Positions 55,129 through 63,005 of a DNA stretch of 64,000 nucleotides are shown here, one piece after another (within the stretch, counting starts at the first letter, position 1; every line of letters begins with the position of its first letter). The translations under genes were made by a program, and so were the position numbers. Source of the DNA: Thiomargarita sp. (lineage in GTDB: Bacteria > Pseudomonadota > Gammaproteobacteria > Beggiatoales > Beggiatoaceae); contig DYSU01000004.1 in assembly GCA_020726335.1 (NCBI GenBank), positions 3,747-67,746 on the forward strand, read 5' to 3'. Under the pieces are notes generated by a model. The model did not search any database and was not told the DNA's origin. It saw only the letters and a program-made list of their open reading frames with translations.

Positions 55129-55582
55129 CGGTGTCCTTGGGTTCATGTTCGGCTGGGGAATCGTCTTCCTCTTTGGCCACGGGTTCAACTTGCAATGCGG
55201 TGATTTCTTCATGGACCAACTGTTTGACACAGCCTTCTTCGTGTTTGCTCAAACGGTTTGCGCCCAACATTTGTCGATAGGTTGCTGAAAAGGGTAAAAC
55301 GGGAATACACACAAACACACTGACCACCACCACCACGGCAATAACCATATAATAAGCTTGGGTCGTGGCTTGTTCAGGCAATTGTAACCCTATGTTATTT
55401 AACAATTTAAGTTCACTGAACGTGGATTGAATGGTGGGATAAAGCTTGGGAATGTTATAAGCGAAAATGGCCGCTATCAAGGCCACGCCGACAATGTATA
55501 AATCGGCCAATAAACTGATGATAAAAAACAATAAATAGATGGCAAAAAAAACCACCACCGCAAAAACCCAAGGTGAATCCAT
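55040..55582 (-). CDS. Hypothetical membrane protein overlapping hisB
   Basis: 180 aa. Hydrophobic segments are [37 protein letters not shown] and [20 protein letters not shown]. An acidic cytoplasmic tail ([20 protein letters not shown]) and a basic end encoded within hisB (residues about 152-180, another frame) follow. I do not recognise the family. It starts 21 nt after the cyclophilin stop and seems to belong to the cyclophilin-his unit. The tail read inside hisB may be non-essential. Confidence 0.65.
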   Translation of the reverse strand: MDSPWVFAVVVFFAIYLLFFIISLLADLYIVGVALIAAIFAYNIPKLYPTIQSTFSELKLLNNIGLQLPEQATTQAYYMVIAVVVVVSVFVCIPVLPFSATYRQMLGANRLSKHEEGCVKQLVHEEITALQVEPVAKEEDDSPAEHEPKDTDENSQDSTPDAGNQHSNSARFRWPRRRTA

Positions 55583-55603
55583 TAACGCCTCCGTGATTTA
55601 AAG

Positions 55604-56323
55604 TTATTCTATTGCAGGTACATCTGGGGGTTCGGGCAACCATCGTGCGGTGTCAGTTTTATCGGTTTTATCCACTTTGAGCGCAGGTGTTTTGGATTTA
55701 ACGACAATGGTTGGTTTGCTTGGCTCAACAGGTTGAACGGCCAGTTGATTGATTTCAATCGAATGAATGATGATTTCTTTTTGTGGTGCATAGGGGTTTA
55801 AACCGCTTGCATCGGTTTTGCTCTGGTGAATGTGTTCCACCACGTCCATGCCGTCGATCACTTGGCCAAACACGGTATAACCCCAACCAAGAGGCGTTGA
55901 ACTGGCATAATCTAACCGCTGGCGGTTGTCGGTGACATTGATGAAAAACTGGGTGGTGGCAGAATGCGGGTCTTTGCCGCGCATCATGCCGAGCGTGCCA
56001 ACGCTGTGGCCAGTGCTGTTGGCCGCTTCGTTTTGAATGGGTGGATAAGAGGGGCTTTTAGGGCGACAGCCTTTGCCACACAACCCGCCTTGAATCAAAC
56101 TGGGCGTGATGCGATGAAACAAGCTGTCATTATAAAAACCATCGTTGACATAACGCAGAAAATTTTCCACGGTTTTGGTGGCTTGTTGGTCAAACAGTGC
56201 CAGTTGAATATCGCCTAAATTAGTGTGCAAAGTGACATGGGTTTGTTCATTGTTTTGTGCCAACGCCAAAGTTGACCCCAAAAGCAGAGAGAAACCCAAT
56301 AAAAAACCTGATAATCTGCACAT
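55604..56323 (-). CDS. Periplasmic cyclophilin-type peptidyl-prolyl isomerase, long C-terminal tail
   Basis: 239 aa. A signal peptide (LLGFSLLLGSTLALA) is followed by a cyclophilin domain of about 165 residues: NFLRYVNDGFYNDSLFHRI, MMRGKDPHSATTQFFINVTD and YTVFGQVIDGMDVVEHI. A roughly 45-residue Pro/Lys/Thr-rich tail follows that cyclophilins usually lack. An insertion GLCGKGCRPKSPS carries two cysteines. It catalyses X-Pro isomerisation in the periplasm. It is adjacent to and paralogous with the next gene upstream; a short hairpin separates them. Confidence 0.92.
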   Translation of the reverse strand: MCRLSGFLLGFSLLLGSTLALAQNNEQTHVTLHTNLGDIQLALFDQQATKTVENFLRYVNDGFYNDSLFHRITPSLIQGGLCGKGCRPKSPSYPPIQNEAANSTGHSVGTLGMMRGKDPHSATTQFFINVTDNRQRLDYASSTPLGWGYTVFGQVIDGMDVVEHIHQSKTDASGLNPYAPQKEIIIHSIEINQLAVQPVEPSKPTIVVKSKTPALKVDKTDKTDTARWLPEPPDVPAIE

Positions 56324-56340
56324 AAAACATTCCCTTCAAA

Positions 56341-56358
56341 GGTTGGCGCACGCCAACC
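56341..56358 (-). other. Perfect 8-bp inverted repeat between the two cyclophilin genes
   Basis: GGTTGGCG and CGCCAACC with a 2-nt centre lie just after the upstream cyclophilin stop. On the minus strand only TTT follows, so it is a weak terminator, attenuator or mRNA-processing hairpin. It directly precedes the GAAGGG RBS of the next gene and could tune its expression. Confidence 0.4.
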
Positions 56359-56363
56359 ATCCA

Positions 56364-56984
56364 TTATTTGACCAAGGTCGCTTTTTCAATCACCATGGGT
56401 TCAGTTGGCACATCTGTGTGAAAAGGGCCGCCACTGCCTGTTTTGATCGCTTTGATTTTATCGACCACGTCCATGCCTTCAACCACTTGGCCAAACACCG
56501 CATAACCCCAACCCATGGCATTTTTGGCGTTGAAATTCAAAAAATCATTGTCCACCACATTGATGAAAAACTGCGCTGTGGCAGAATGCGGGTCATTGGT
56601 GCGTGCCATCGCAATGGCGTATTTGTTGTTTTTCAAGCCATTGTCGGCTTCGTTTTCGATGGGGTCGTGCGTGGCTTTTTGAACAAAATCGGCAGTAAAA
56701 CCACCGCCTTGAATCATAAAACCATTGATGACGCGGTGGAAAATGGTGCCATCAAAAAAGCCCTCATCTACATACCGCAGAAAATTTTCTACGGTTTTAG
56801 GGGCTTTTTCCGCATTCAATTCCAAAACAATTGAACCCACTGAGGTTTTCATTTCTACCCTTTGCATGGTAACGACTTTCTCCTTCTCTTTTGTTGAATC
56901 GGGTTTTTTCAAGGTGTCTTCGGCATAGGGACTGGCAGAAAAAAACAGACCGAATAAAAATAAGCACTTAATAAAATGTTTCAT
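56364..56984 (-). CDS. Periplasmic cyclophilin-type peptidyl-prolyl isomerase (PpiA-like)
   Basis: 206 aa with a signal peptide ([15 protein letters not shown]), a short Lys/Glu-rich linker and a complete cyclophilin domain: [40 protein letters not shown] and [20 protein letters not shown]. It is close to the downstream cyclophilin, as a tandem duplication would give, but without that protein's cysteine insert and tail. A TATAAT-like sequence lies very close (8 nt) to the ATG; its relevance is unclear. The gene is divergent from gltX. Confidence 0.93.
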   Translation of the reverse strand: MKHFIKCLFLFGLFFSASPYAEDTLKKPDSTKEKEKVVTMQRVEMKTSVGSIVLELNAEKAPKTVENFLRYVDEGFFDGTIFHRVINGFMIQGGGFTADFVQKATHDPIENEADNGLKNNKYAIAMARTNDPHSATAQFFINVVDNDFLNFNAKNAMGWGYAVFGQVVEGMDVVDKIKAIKTGSGGPFHTDVPTEPMVIEKATLVK

Positions 56985-57084
56985 GTTGTTGTATTATACT
57001 CTGGTTTGTAGGGGACGGGAAGTTTGATGCTTAACTGTCCATTCAACTTAAAATACATTGACCAACCTATTTTACAGTATGTGT

Positions 57085-58497
57085 ATGAAAAAAATAAAGA
57101 CCCGCTTTGCCCCCAGCCCGACAGGTTTCCTTCATCTGGGCAATTTACGCACCGCCTTATTCAACGCCTTATACGCCTATCACCACCAAGGCACTTTTTT
57201 ATTGCGGCTAGAAGACACCGACAGCGAACGCAGCAAAAGCGAATATGCCCAGCAATTACAAGATGACTTAACTTGGCTGGGCTTACACTGGCAAGAAGGT
57301 CCCCAAGTGGGCGGCGAACACACCCCTTATATCCAGTCACAACGCAGTGATATTTATGAAAATTATTATCGCCAACTGGAAAACACAGGCCAAGCTTACC
57401 CCTGTTTTTGTTCCGCACAAGAGCTGGCCATTTCGCGCAAATTACAACGCAGTGCAGGCAAAGCCCCGCGCTATGCAGGTGTGTGCGCCCATTTAAGCCC
57501 CGAAGACGTTTTACGCAATGTGGCCAAAGGCCTAAAACCCACGTTGCGCTTTCGAGTCGAGCGCGATAAAATAATCCAATTCAATGACTTGGTACGCGGC
57601 GAACAACGCTTTGTTGGCGAAGACATCGGTGACTTCATCATTCGTCGCGCCGATGGCACACCTGCGTTTTTCTTTTGCAATGCAGTCGATGACGCGCTGA
57701 TGCAAGTCACCCATGTGTTGCGTGGCGAAGACCACTTAAGCAACACCCCGCGTCAATTGCTGATTTTACAAGCCCTTGGCTTGGACGCGCCGCAATACGG
57801 CCACATCGCCATGATTGTCGGCAACGATAACAAACCCTTGTCCAAACGCCACGGCAGTCAAAGCTTGGTCGCTGTGCGCCAAGCGGGTTGGTTGCCGTCG
57901 GCCATCAACAATTATTTGGCGCGCTTGGGTCACCATTATCGCAATGAAAACTGGCTGTCATTGCCCGATTTGGCTGCACAATTCAGTTTGGAACATTTAG
58001 GCCGCGCCCCCGCCCATTTTGATGCGCAACAACTGCAACGCTGGCAACCGATTGCCATTGCCCACACCGCTGATGCCGATCTGCAAACAAACTTAAACCG
58101 TGAAACTAAAGATTTAGTGCCTGAAAATCAACAACTTGATTTCATCGCAGCGGTTAAGACCAACAGTTGTTATCCCAAAGATTTCGATGATTGGGCGCAA
58201 CGCTTGTTCACCGACCCCGTCGCTTACGACAGCGACGGCCAAGCGGCGATCACACAGGCAGGTGCCGCCTATTTTCAGCACGCCCGTGCCGCATTACAAA
58301 CCAGCCAAGGCGATTATTCAATTTTAGTCAATGAATTGAAAAAGTTGACTGGCACGAAAGGCAAAGCGTTGTTCATGCCTTTGCGCGCCGCGTTGACAGG
58401 TTTAAGCCATGGCCCTGAAATGGTGAAATTATTGCCGTTGCTGGGGCTGGAACGCGCCGCCGCCCGTCTCAAACAAGCGCAAAATTCAGCGGCATAA
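57085..58497 (+). CDS. gltX: Glutamyl-tRNA synthetase
   Basis: Class I aminoacyl-tRNA synthetase of about 470 aa. TRFAPSPTGFLHLGNLRTALF contains the HIGH-equivalent motif (HLGN) and KPLSKRHGSQS the KMSKS-equivalent. A CFCS zinc-like motif and the C-terminal anticodon-binding domain are present. Start 57085 gives the canonical MKKIKTRFAPSPTG; the open frame extends 27 nt upstream to a TTG. It is convergent with murG, overlapping 12 nt. Confidence 0.95.
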   Translation: MKKIKTRFAPSPTGFLHLGNLRTALFNALYAYHHQGTFLLRLEDTDSERSKSEYAQQLQDDLTWLGLHWQEGPQVGGEHTPYIQSQRSDIYENYYRQLENTGQAYPCFCSAQELAISRKLQRSAGKAPRYAGVCAHLSPEDVLRNVAKGLKPTLRFRVERDKIIQFNDLVRGEQRFVGEDIGDFIIRRADGTPAFFFCNAVDDALMQVTHVLRGEDHLSNTPRQLLILQALGLDAPQYGHIAMIVGNDNKPLSKRHGSQSLVAVRQAGWLPSAINNYLARLGHHYRNENWLSLPDLAAQFSLEHLGRAPAHFDAQQLQRWQPIAIAHTADADLQTNLNRETKDLVPENQQLDFIAAVKTNSCYPKDFDDWAQRLFTDPVAYDSDGQAAITQAGAAYFQHARAALQTSQGDYSILVNELKKLTGTKGKALFMPLRAALTGLSHGPEMVKLLPLLGLERAAARLKQAQNSAA

Positions 58498-59532
58498 CGC
58501 CAAACAATGCGCCACCACTTGGGCGGTGGCTTCGGGCTGGGCGCATTGCTTGGCCGCTTTGCCCCTTTGTTGCAATTCTGCACCATCCAATTGTTGCAAT
58601 AAATTCAATAAGTTATCTTGATTAAATGCTGTTTGTGGCAACAGCCATGCGGCGCGGACGTTGACCAAAACGTGTGCATTGGCGGTTTGATGGTCATCGA
58701 CCGCATGGGGATACGGCACTAAAATCGCCGCCACCCCCGCTTGCGCCAATTCGCTGACGGTCAACGCGCCTGCGCGACAAATCACCAGATCGGCCCATTG
58801 ATAAGCCAATGCCATATTATCAATAAACGCGCTGACTTTGACTTCGGGAAACATTGCATAAGCGGCGCGGGTGGCTTGGTATTGTGCAAGCCCTGTTTGA
58901 TGCCACAACTGAATCGGCGGGCTTAATTTCGCATACACCTGCGGCAATACCTGATTGAACACCTGCGCCCCCAAACTGCCGCCAAACACCAACACTTTAA
59001 ACGGCGCGTGGCTGGTTTTGTCTTGATTCAAGCGCAAAATTTCAGCGCGCAACGGATTGCCCACACACACACTGTTGCGCGTCAAAGCAAGGGGAAACGC
59101 AGTCAACACCTGTTGAGCCAACCGCGCCAGCAAACGGTTGGTCAAGCCTGCAATCGCGTTTTGTTCGTGAATCACCAGCGGAATGCCCAACAGCCACGCG
59201 GCCAACCCCGCAGGCCCTGTGACAAAACCGCCCATACCCAGCACCACATCGGGCTTGAAGCGGCGCAAAATGGCGATGGCCTGCCACAAAGCGCGCACTA
59301 AATTCAGCGGCGCAAGCAACAAGGTCAGGCGACTTTTGCCACGCAAACCTGTGATGGACAAATAATGAAGGGGAATTTGATGCGCTAAAATCACCCGCGC
59401 TTCCAAGCCTTTTTGTGTGCCTAACCAATGCACGTTGTGGCCTTGTTCAATCAAAGCTTTGGCGCAGGCCAGCGCGGGAAACACATGGCCGCCCGTGCCA
59501 CCTGCCATGACCAAAATCCTTTTGTTAAGCAT
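58486..59532 (-). CDS. murG: Lipid II synthase MurG
   Basis: 348-aa peripheral membrane GT-B transferase adding GlcNAc from UDP-GlcNAc to lipid I. MAGGTGGHVFPALA, GMGGFVTGPAGLAAWLLGIP, HEQNAIAGLTNRLLAR and CRAGALTVSELAQAGVAAILVPYP are diagnostic. The first 8 nt overlap the upstream transferase gene. In a typical dcw cluster ftsW would precede murG and murC follow; here a WecA/WbpL-like gene precedes and gltX lies downstream on the other strand. Confidence 0.96.
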   Translation of the reverse strand: MLNKRILVMAGGTGGHVFPALACAKALIEQGHNVHWLGTQKGLEARVILAHQIPLHYLSITGLRGKSRLTLLLAPLNLVRALWQAIAILRRFKPDVVLGMGGFVTGPAGLAAWLLGIPLVIHEQNAIAGLTNRLLARLAQQVLTAFPLALTRNSVCVGNPLRAEILRLNQDKTSHAPFKVLVFGGSLGAQVFNQVLPQVYAKLSPPIQLWHQTGLAQYQATRAAYAMFPEVKVSAFIDNMALAYQWADLVICRAGALTVSELAQAGVAAILVPYPHAVDDHQTANAHVLVNVRAAWLLPQTAFNQDNLLNLLQQLDGAELQQRGKAAKQCAQPEATAQVVAHCLALCR

Positions 59533-60511
59533 GGGTGTCCCTTCCTATGCGTCGAATGCGATAACACAACAGGCCATAAATACCCGCCCAAGCGAGCAAT
59601 AAACCGTTTTGAAACAAGGGGTTAAGCCACAGCATCGCCAACGCTGACCCCGCACAAGCGGCCATCAGCCCATAGCTGTGCAACACGGTTTTTTGGTGAG
59701 TCCAGCCATGGTTGACCAAACGTTGATAATGGTGGGTTTTGTGCGCCTGCCAGATTTTTTCTTTGTTGAACAAGCGGATCACTATCGTCACCGTGGCATC
59801 AACGATGAACGGCGAAAACAACAGCAAACCCGCGCCCAACGGCAAAATTTTGGCTTGTGCCGCCCATAAAATCAGCACGCTGGCGATATAACCCAAGGTG
59901 GATGAACCCACATCGCCCATGAAAATGCGCGCAGGCGGAAAATTAAAGCGCAAAAAGCCCACACTGCTGACGGCAAGCAAGGCCGCGCTGGTGGCAAAAA
60001 ACGGTTGTTCCGCCCAATAACCCGCAATCGCCAAGCCGCCAAAGCCAAACACAGTCATGCCGCCTGCAAAACCGTCCATGCCGTCCATAAAATTATAAAG
60101 GTTGATCATCCACACCACCCACAGCCAACTGACCACAGGCAAGGCAGGCCAATGCAAATCATTGAAAAACAACAAACTGGCGGCGATAAAATGAACCAAC
60201 AACCGCCACCACGGGGAAATTGGGTGTTTGTCGTCGATAAAAGACACTGTGGCCAACAACAGCGCGCCCGCATAAACAGGGGCTAACGGCAATGACGGCG
60301 CGGGCAACAGCCCATGCGCCGCGCACAGCCCCAAACTGACGCTGGCCAAAATGGCCAAACCGCCGTTGCCGTGGGTTGGGTTTTGGTGCAATGAACGTTC
60401 GTTGGCATGGTTGATACAACTGAGCCAATGTTGATGCGGTCTGTGAACCAAATAATGGGTGAACAACAAAGAAAGAACCCAGACAACGCATAAAATAATC
60501 AATATATTCAT
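59525..60511 (-). CDS. Glycosyltransferase of the WecA/WbpL/MraY family (polyprenyl-phosphate sugar-1-phosphate transferase)
   Basis: 328 aa with about ten membrane helices. Features of the family are HGNGGLAILAS near the N-terminus, FMDGMDGFAGG (metal-binding Asp motif) and FMGDVGSSTLGY. The sequence is closer to WbpL-type enzymes, which start O-antigen or capsule lipid carriers, than to MraY, judging by NLYNFMDGMDG and the absence of MraY-type loops. It lies between the epimerase and murG, overlapping the first by 1 nt and the second by 8 nt. It probably makes a lipid-linked sugar primer. Confidence 0.85.
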   Translation of the reverse strand: MNILIILCVVWVLSLLFTHYLVHRPHQHWLSCINHANERSLHQNPTHGNGGLAILASVSLGLCAAHGLLPAPSLPLAPVYAGALLLATVSFIDDKHPISPWWRLLVHFIAASLLFFNDLHWPALPVVSWLWVVWMINLYNFMDGMDGFAGGMTVFGFGGLAIAGYWAEQPFFATSAALLAVSSVGFLRFNFPPARIFMGDVGSSTLGYIASVLILWAAQAKILPLGAGLLLFSPFIVDATVTIVIRLFNKEKIWQAHKTHHYQRLVNHGWTHQKTVLHSYGLMAACAGSALAMLWLNPLFQNGLLLAWAGIYGLLCYRIRRIGRDTHA

Positions 60512-61380
60512 TAATTTAACGCATCTCTGTCGGGTTGGAACGGGCGCGGTTTAAAGCCAAAATCACGTTGTGCGGCTTGGTGGTCAAAAAATAAATCTTG
60601 GTTCATGCGCTCAAACATGCTCATTGATAAATGGCGAAACTGGGGCAAGATCGCCAGCACTTTCACCGCCACCGCCAAGCTGAAAGCGGGCAGTTTGCAC
60701 AGCCGCACAGGTTTGTTGAGGGCGTGAAAAATGTGTTCGACCATTTGTTGATAAGTCAAGCTGGAACCGCCGCTGAGATTATAAGCGCGGTTAAAACTTA
60801 ATTGACAATCAATGACTTGCAAGCAAGCCAAGGCCAAATCATCGGCATGAACAGGTTGGCGCAGGCCGTTGGCTTGACCCAGCAAGGGAAAAAAGCCAAA
60901 GCGTTGAATAAAACGGGCAATGAAACGGATGTTTTTGTCTTGACCACAGCCATAAACCAGCGTCGGGCGCAACAGTGTCCATGCGATGTGCTGGCGTTGA
61001 CATTGTTGTATCACGGCGTTTTCAGCGTCGATATAGGTTTGTGCCAGTTGGCGTTCTGTTGCGTCGCGGGAATCGGTTTTGGTGTAGCGGCTGGTGGTGC
61101 CAAAGGCGATCAACCGTTCAACCCCCGTCGGGGCGTTTTGCAACAGCGCGGGCAACAACGGCAAAGGCGCGGCATAAATGATGACATCGGCCAAAATATT
61201 GCTGAAATCGTCGTGTTTGAGGTTGCCTTGTCGCCATTCGATGGCCATGTGTGGCGATTGTGGTTGGCGACTGATGGCAATCAGCTTGAAGCCTTGTTCA
61301 GCCACCAAGCGTTTTAACAGAAAAAAGCCGATTTGATTGCTTGCGCCAAAAATCAGTAAAGTGGGTTTATCTTCGATCAT
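60511..61380 (-). CDS. NAD-dependent epimerase/dehydratase (WbpV/WbpK-like)
   Basis: 289-aa extended short-chain dehydrogenase. The N-terminal Rossmann motif is weak (LIFGASNQIGFFLLKRL). The middle has FGTTSRYTKTDS, where the Tyr of the Tyr-x3-Lys pair falls in an unusual context, and RPTLVYGCGQDKNI. The C-terminal part includes YNLSGGSSLTYQQMVEHIF. Such enzymes make the deoxy-amino sugars used with WbpL-like transferases, and this gene is joined to one by a 1-nt overlap. Whether it is catalytically complete is uncertain. Confidence 0.78.
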   Translation of the reverse strand: MIEDKPTLLIFGASNQIGFFLLKRLVAEQGFKLIAISRQPQSPHMAIEWRQGNLKHDDFSNILADVIIYAAPLPLLPALLQNAPTGVERLIAFGTTSRYTKTDSRDATERQLAQTYIDAENAVIQQCQRQHIAWTLLRPTLVYGCGQDKNIRFIARFIQRFGFFPLLGQANGLRQPVHADDLALACLQVIDCQLSFNRAYNLSGGSSLTYQQMVEHIFHALNKPVRLCKLPAFSLAVAVKVLAILPQFRHLSMSMFERMNQDLFFDHQAAQRDFGFKPRPFQPDRDALN

Positions 61381-62681
61381 TTTAAGCCACTGTGGTGCAA
61401 AAAAGCCTGTCCCCGTTGTTGAAAATTATCAAACAAGCCATAGCTGGGCGCGCCCGGCGACAATAAAATGATGCCGTCTTGGGGCGTGATGCGTTGCGCC
61501 AGTTGCACCGCTTCGGCCAAACTGTTGCTGGCCCATAACCGCCTTTCGGCATGAGCGTACTTTTGCAAACAACGTTGAATTTTATCGCCATTTTGCGGCA
61601 TGGTGATGACCGCATGGACATGGGGGTTGTGCGGCAAATAATCCGCCAGCACCTGCCAATCTAAACCACGGTCATAGCCGCCGACCAACACGGTGATGGT
61701 TTGTTGTGGATAAGCCTTGAGTGCCGCCACCACGGATTGGGGTGTCGTGGAAATGCTGTCATCAATATAGCGATGATGTCGTTTACCCAAGTCATACAAA
61801 CGATGTGGCAAACCACAGAAGGCGCGGACATGGGTCAGCAAAGCTTGAGGAGGATAACCCATGGTTTGCGCCAAACAAAGCGCGGCGCAGACATTGGACA
61901 AATTATGACCGCCGACCAATTTAAGTTCAGTCAAGGATAACAATTTTTGCGCGCCCAAATAAAGGTGCTGGTCATCGTGGTGAAAGCCTTGCGCCTGATT
62001 AAAATACAGTTTTTTGTGTATTTGCCTTGTGTGCGCCAACAAAGTGGCATCGGCGGCATTTAACACCACCGTTTGCGCTTGGGACAACAAATTGAGCTTG
62101 TCGCGGTAATAGCGCGCCACATCGCCGTGCCAATCCAAATGTTCGGGAAACAAATTCAACACCGCCGCCACCGTTGCTTGGCCTGTAAAATCAGCGGTTT
62201 GATAACTTGATAATTCAATCACATACACATCGGCGTTGTCAGGTAAATCAAACAACGCGGTGCCGACATTGCCACCCAACACTGCATGGACCCCGTGTTG
62301 CTGTAATACAAACGCCAGCAAACTGCTGGTGGTCGATTTGCCTTTGCTGGCGGTGATGCACACTGTTTTAGCGTTTGGATGGGCAGCAAACCATAAATTG
62401 ACCAGTGACGTGACGCGCACCCCCGCTTGTTGCGCGGCGACGATATTGGGTTGGTACAAGGAAACGCCCGGCGACTTAACCAATATATCTATTTGATTTA
62501 ACTGAGTTTTTATTTGTTCGCCCGTATACACTGGCAGATCAACATCGACCGTCAACGCACTGTCATTGAGAATACACAGTGGCGTTATTTTGTGCTGACG
62601 TAAAAAGCGATACACTGCTTGACCTTCGCGCCCAAAGCCATAAAGGGCGATGCGTTGATTTTGCAGGGCTGGGCTGTCCAT
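61377..62681 (-). CDS. murD: MurD-type Mur ligase, possibly the MurD2 (L-glutamate) subfamily
   Basis: 434 aa of Mur ligase fold adding glutamate to UDP-MurNAc-Ala. The P-loop reads ITASKGKSTTSS instead of the usual TGSNGKST/TGTNGKT. VKSPGVSLYQPN, the EHLDWHGDVARYYRDKLNLL stretch, LPHRLYDLG, YIDDSISTTPQSVVAAL and VGGYDRGLDW follow. These resemble a divergent MurD group that includes MurD2 (L-Glu adding, partner MurL) rather than the classic NDSKATN form of MurD. Assignment to MurD2 is from memory and needs a tree. It overlaps the epimerase by 4 nt. No murC, murE or murF is adjacent. Confidence 0.8.
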   Translation of the reverse strand: MDSPALQNQRIALYGFGREGQAVYRFLRQHKITPLCILNDSALTVDVDLPVYTGEQIKTQLNQIDILVKSPGVSLYQPNIVAAQQAGVRVTSLVNLWFAAHPNAKTVCITASKGKSTTSSLLAFVLQQHGVHAVLGGNVGTALFDLPDNADVYVIELSSYQTADFTGQATVAAVLNLFPEHLDWHGDVARYYRDKLNLLSQAQTVVLNAADATLLAHTRQIHKKLYFNQAQGFHHDDQHLYLGAQKLLSLTELKLVGGHNLSNVCAALCLAQTMGYPPQALLTHVRAFCGLPHRLYDLGKRHHRYIDDSISTTPQSVVAALKAYPQQTITVLVGGYDRGLDWQVLADYLPHNPHVHAVITMPQNGDKIQRCLQKYAHAERRLWASNSLAEAVQLAQRITPQDGIILLSPGAPSYGLFDNFQQRGQAFLHHSGLK

Positions 62682-62872
62682 TAAAAGGGCAATTCGTCTA
62701 AGGTGTCGGCGGTTGCATCAATCGCCGCATCAGCGGTGTTGCCCACCACGGGAATAATCGACACCACCGCCCCACCCACGCGCATGGGAACAGTCACCAA
62801 TTTGGTGAAAAAACAACCGCTTAAAACGGGGATTAAAGAGAGTAAAATGAACAACTTAATGATATGTTGCAT
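62681..62872 (-). CDS. Small lipoprotein (DUF6726-like)
   Basis: 63 aa. A lipoprotein signal (LFILLSLIPVLSGC with lipobox LSGC) is followed by a conserved-looking short mature part (FFTKLVTVPMRVGGAVVSII, VVGNTADAAIDATADTLDEL). Proteins of this pattern are widespread and uncharacterised. I place the start at 62872; an open frame continues to 62920 but would put a long extension before the signal. The stop overlaps the Mur ligase start by 1 nt. Confidence 0.72.
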   Translation of the reverse strand: MQHIIKLFILLSLIPVLSGCFFTKLVTVPMRVGGAVVSIIPVVGNTADAAIDATADTLDELPF

Positions 62873-63005
62873 ATTGCTTGGCTCTGATGGAAAAGTCAAA
62901 ATCATAGCATTTTTATCCATTTTGGACTGAATTTTTTTGTTTTCACTGTTGGCATCGTTCCTGCGTTAAATCCTCTATAAAATCATAGATGTTAAGGAAA
63001 ACAAA

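Noticed and set aside
56223-56834. 203-aa plus-strand reading frame across both cyclophilin genes
   Set aside because: It lies antisense to two conserved cyclophilin genes and has no domain signal.
56991-56998. TATAAT-like sequence before the PpiA-like gene as its promoter
   Set aside because: It is only 8 nt from the ATG and lacks a -35, so it is not a convincing promoter.
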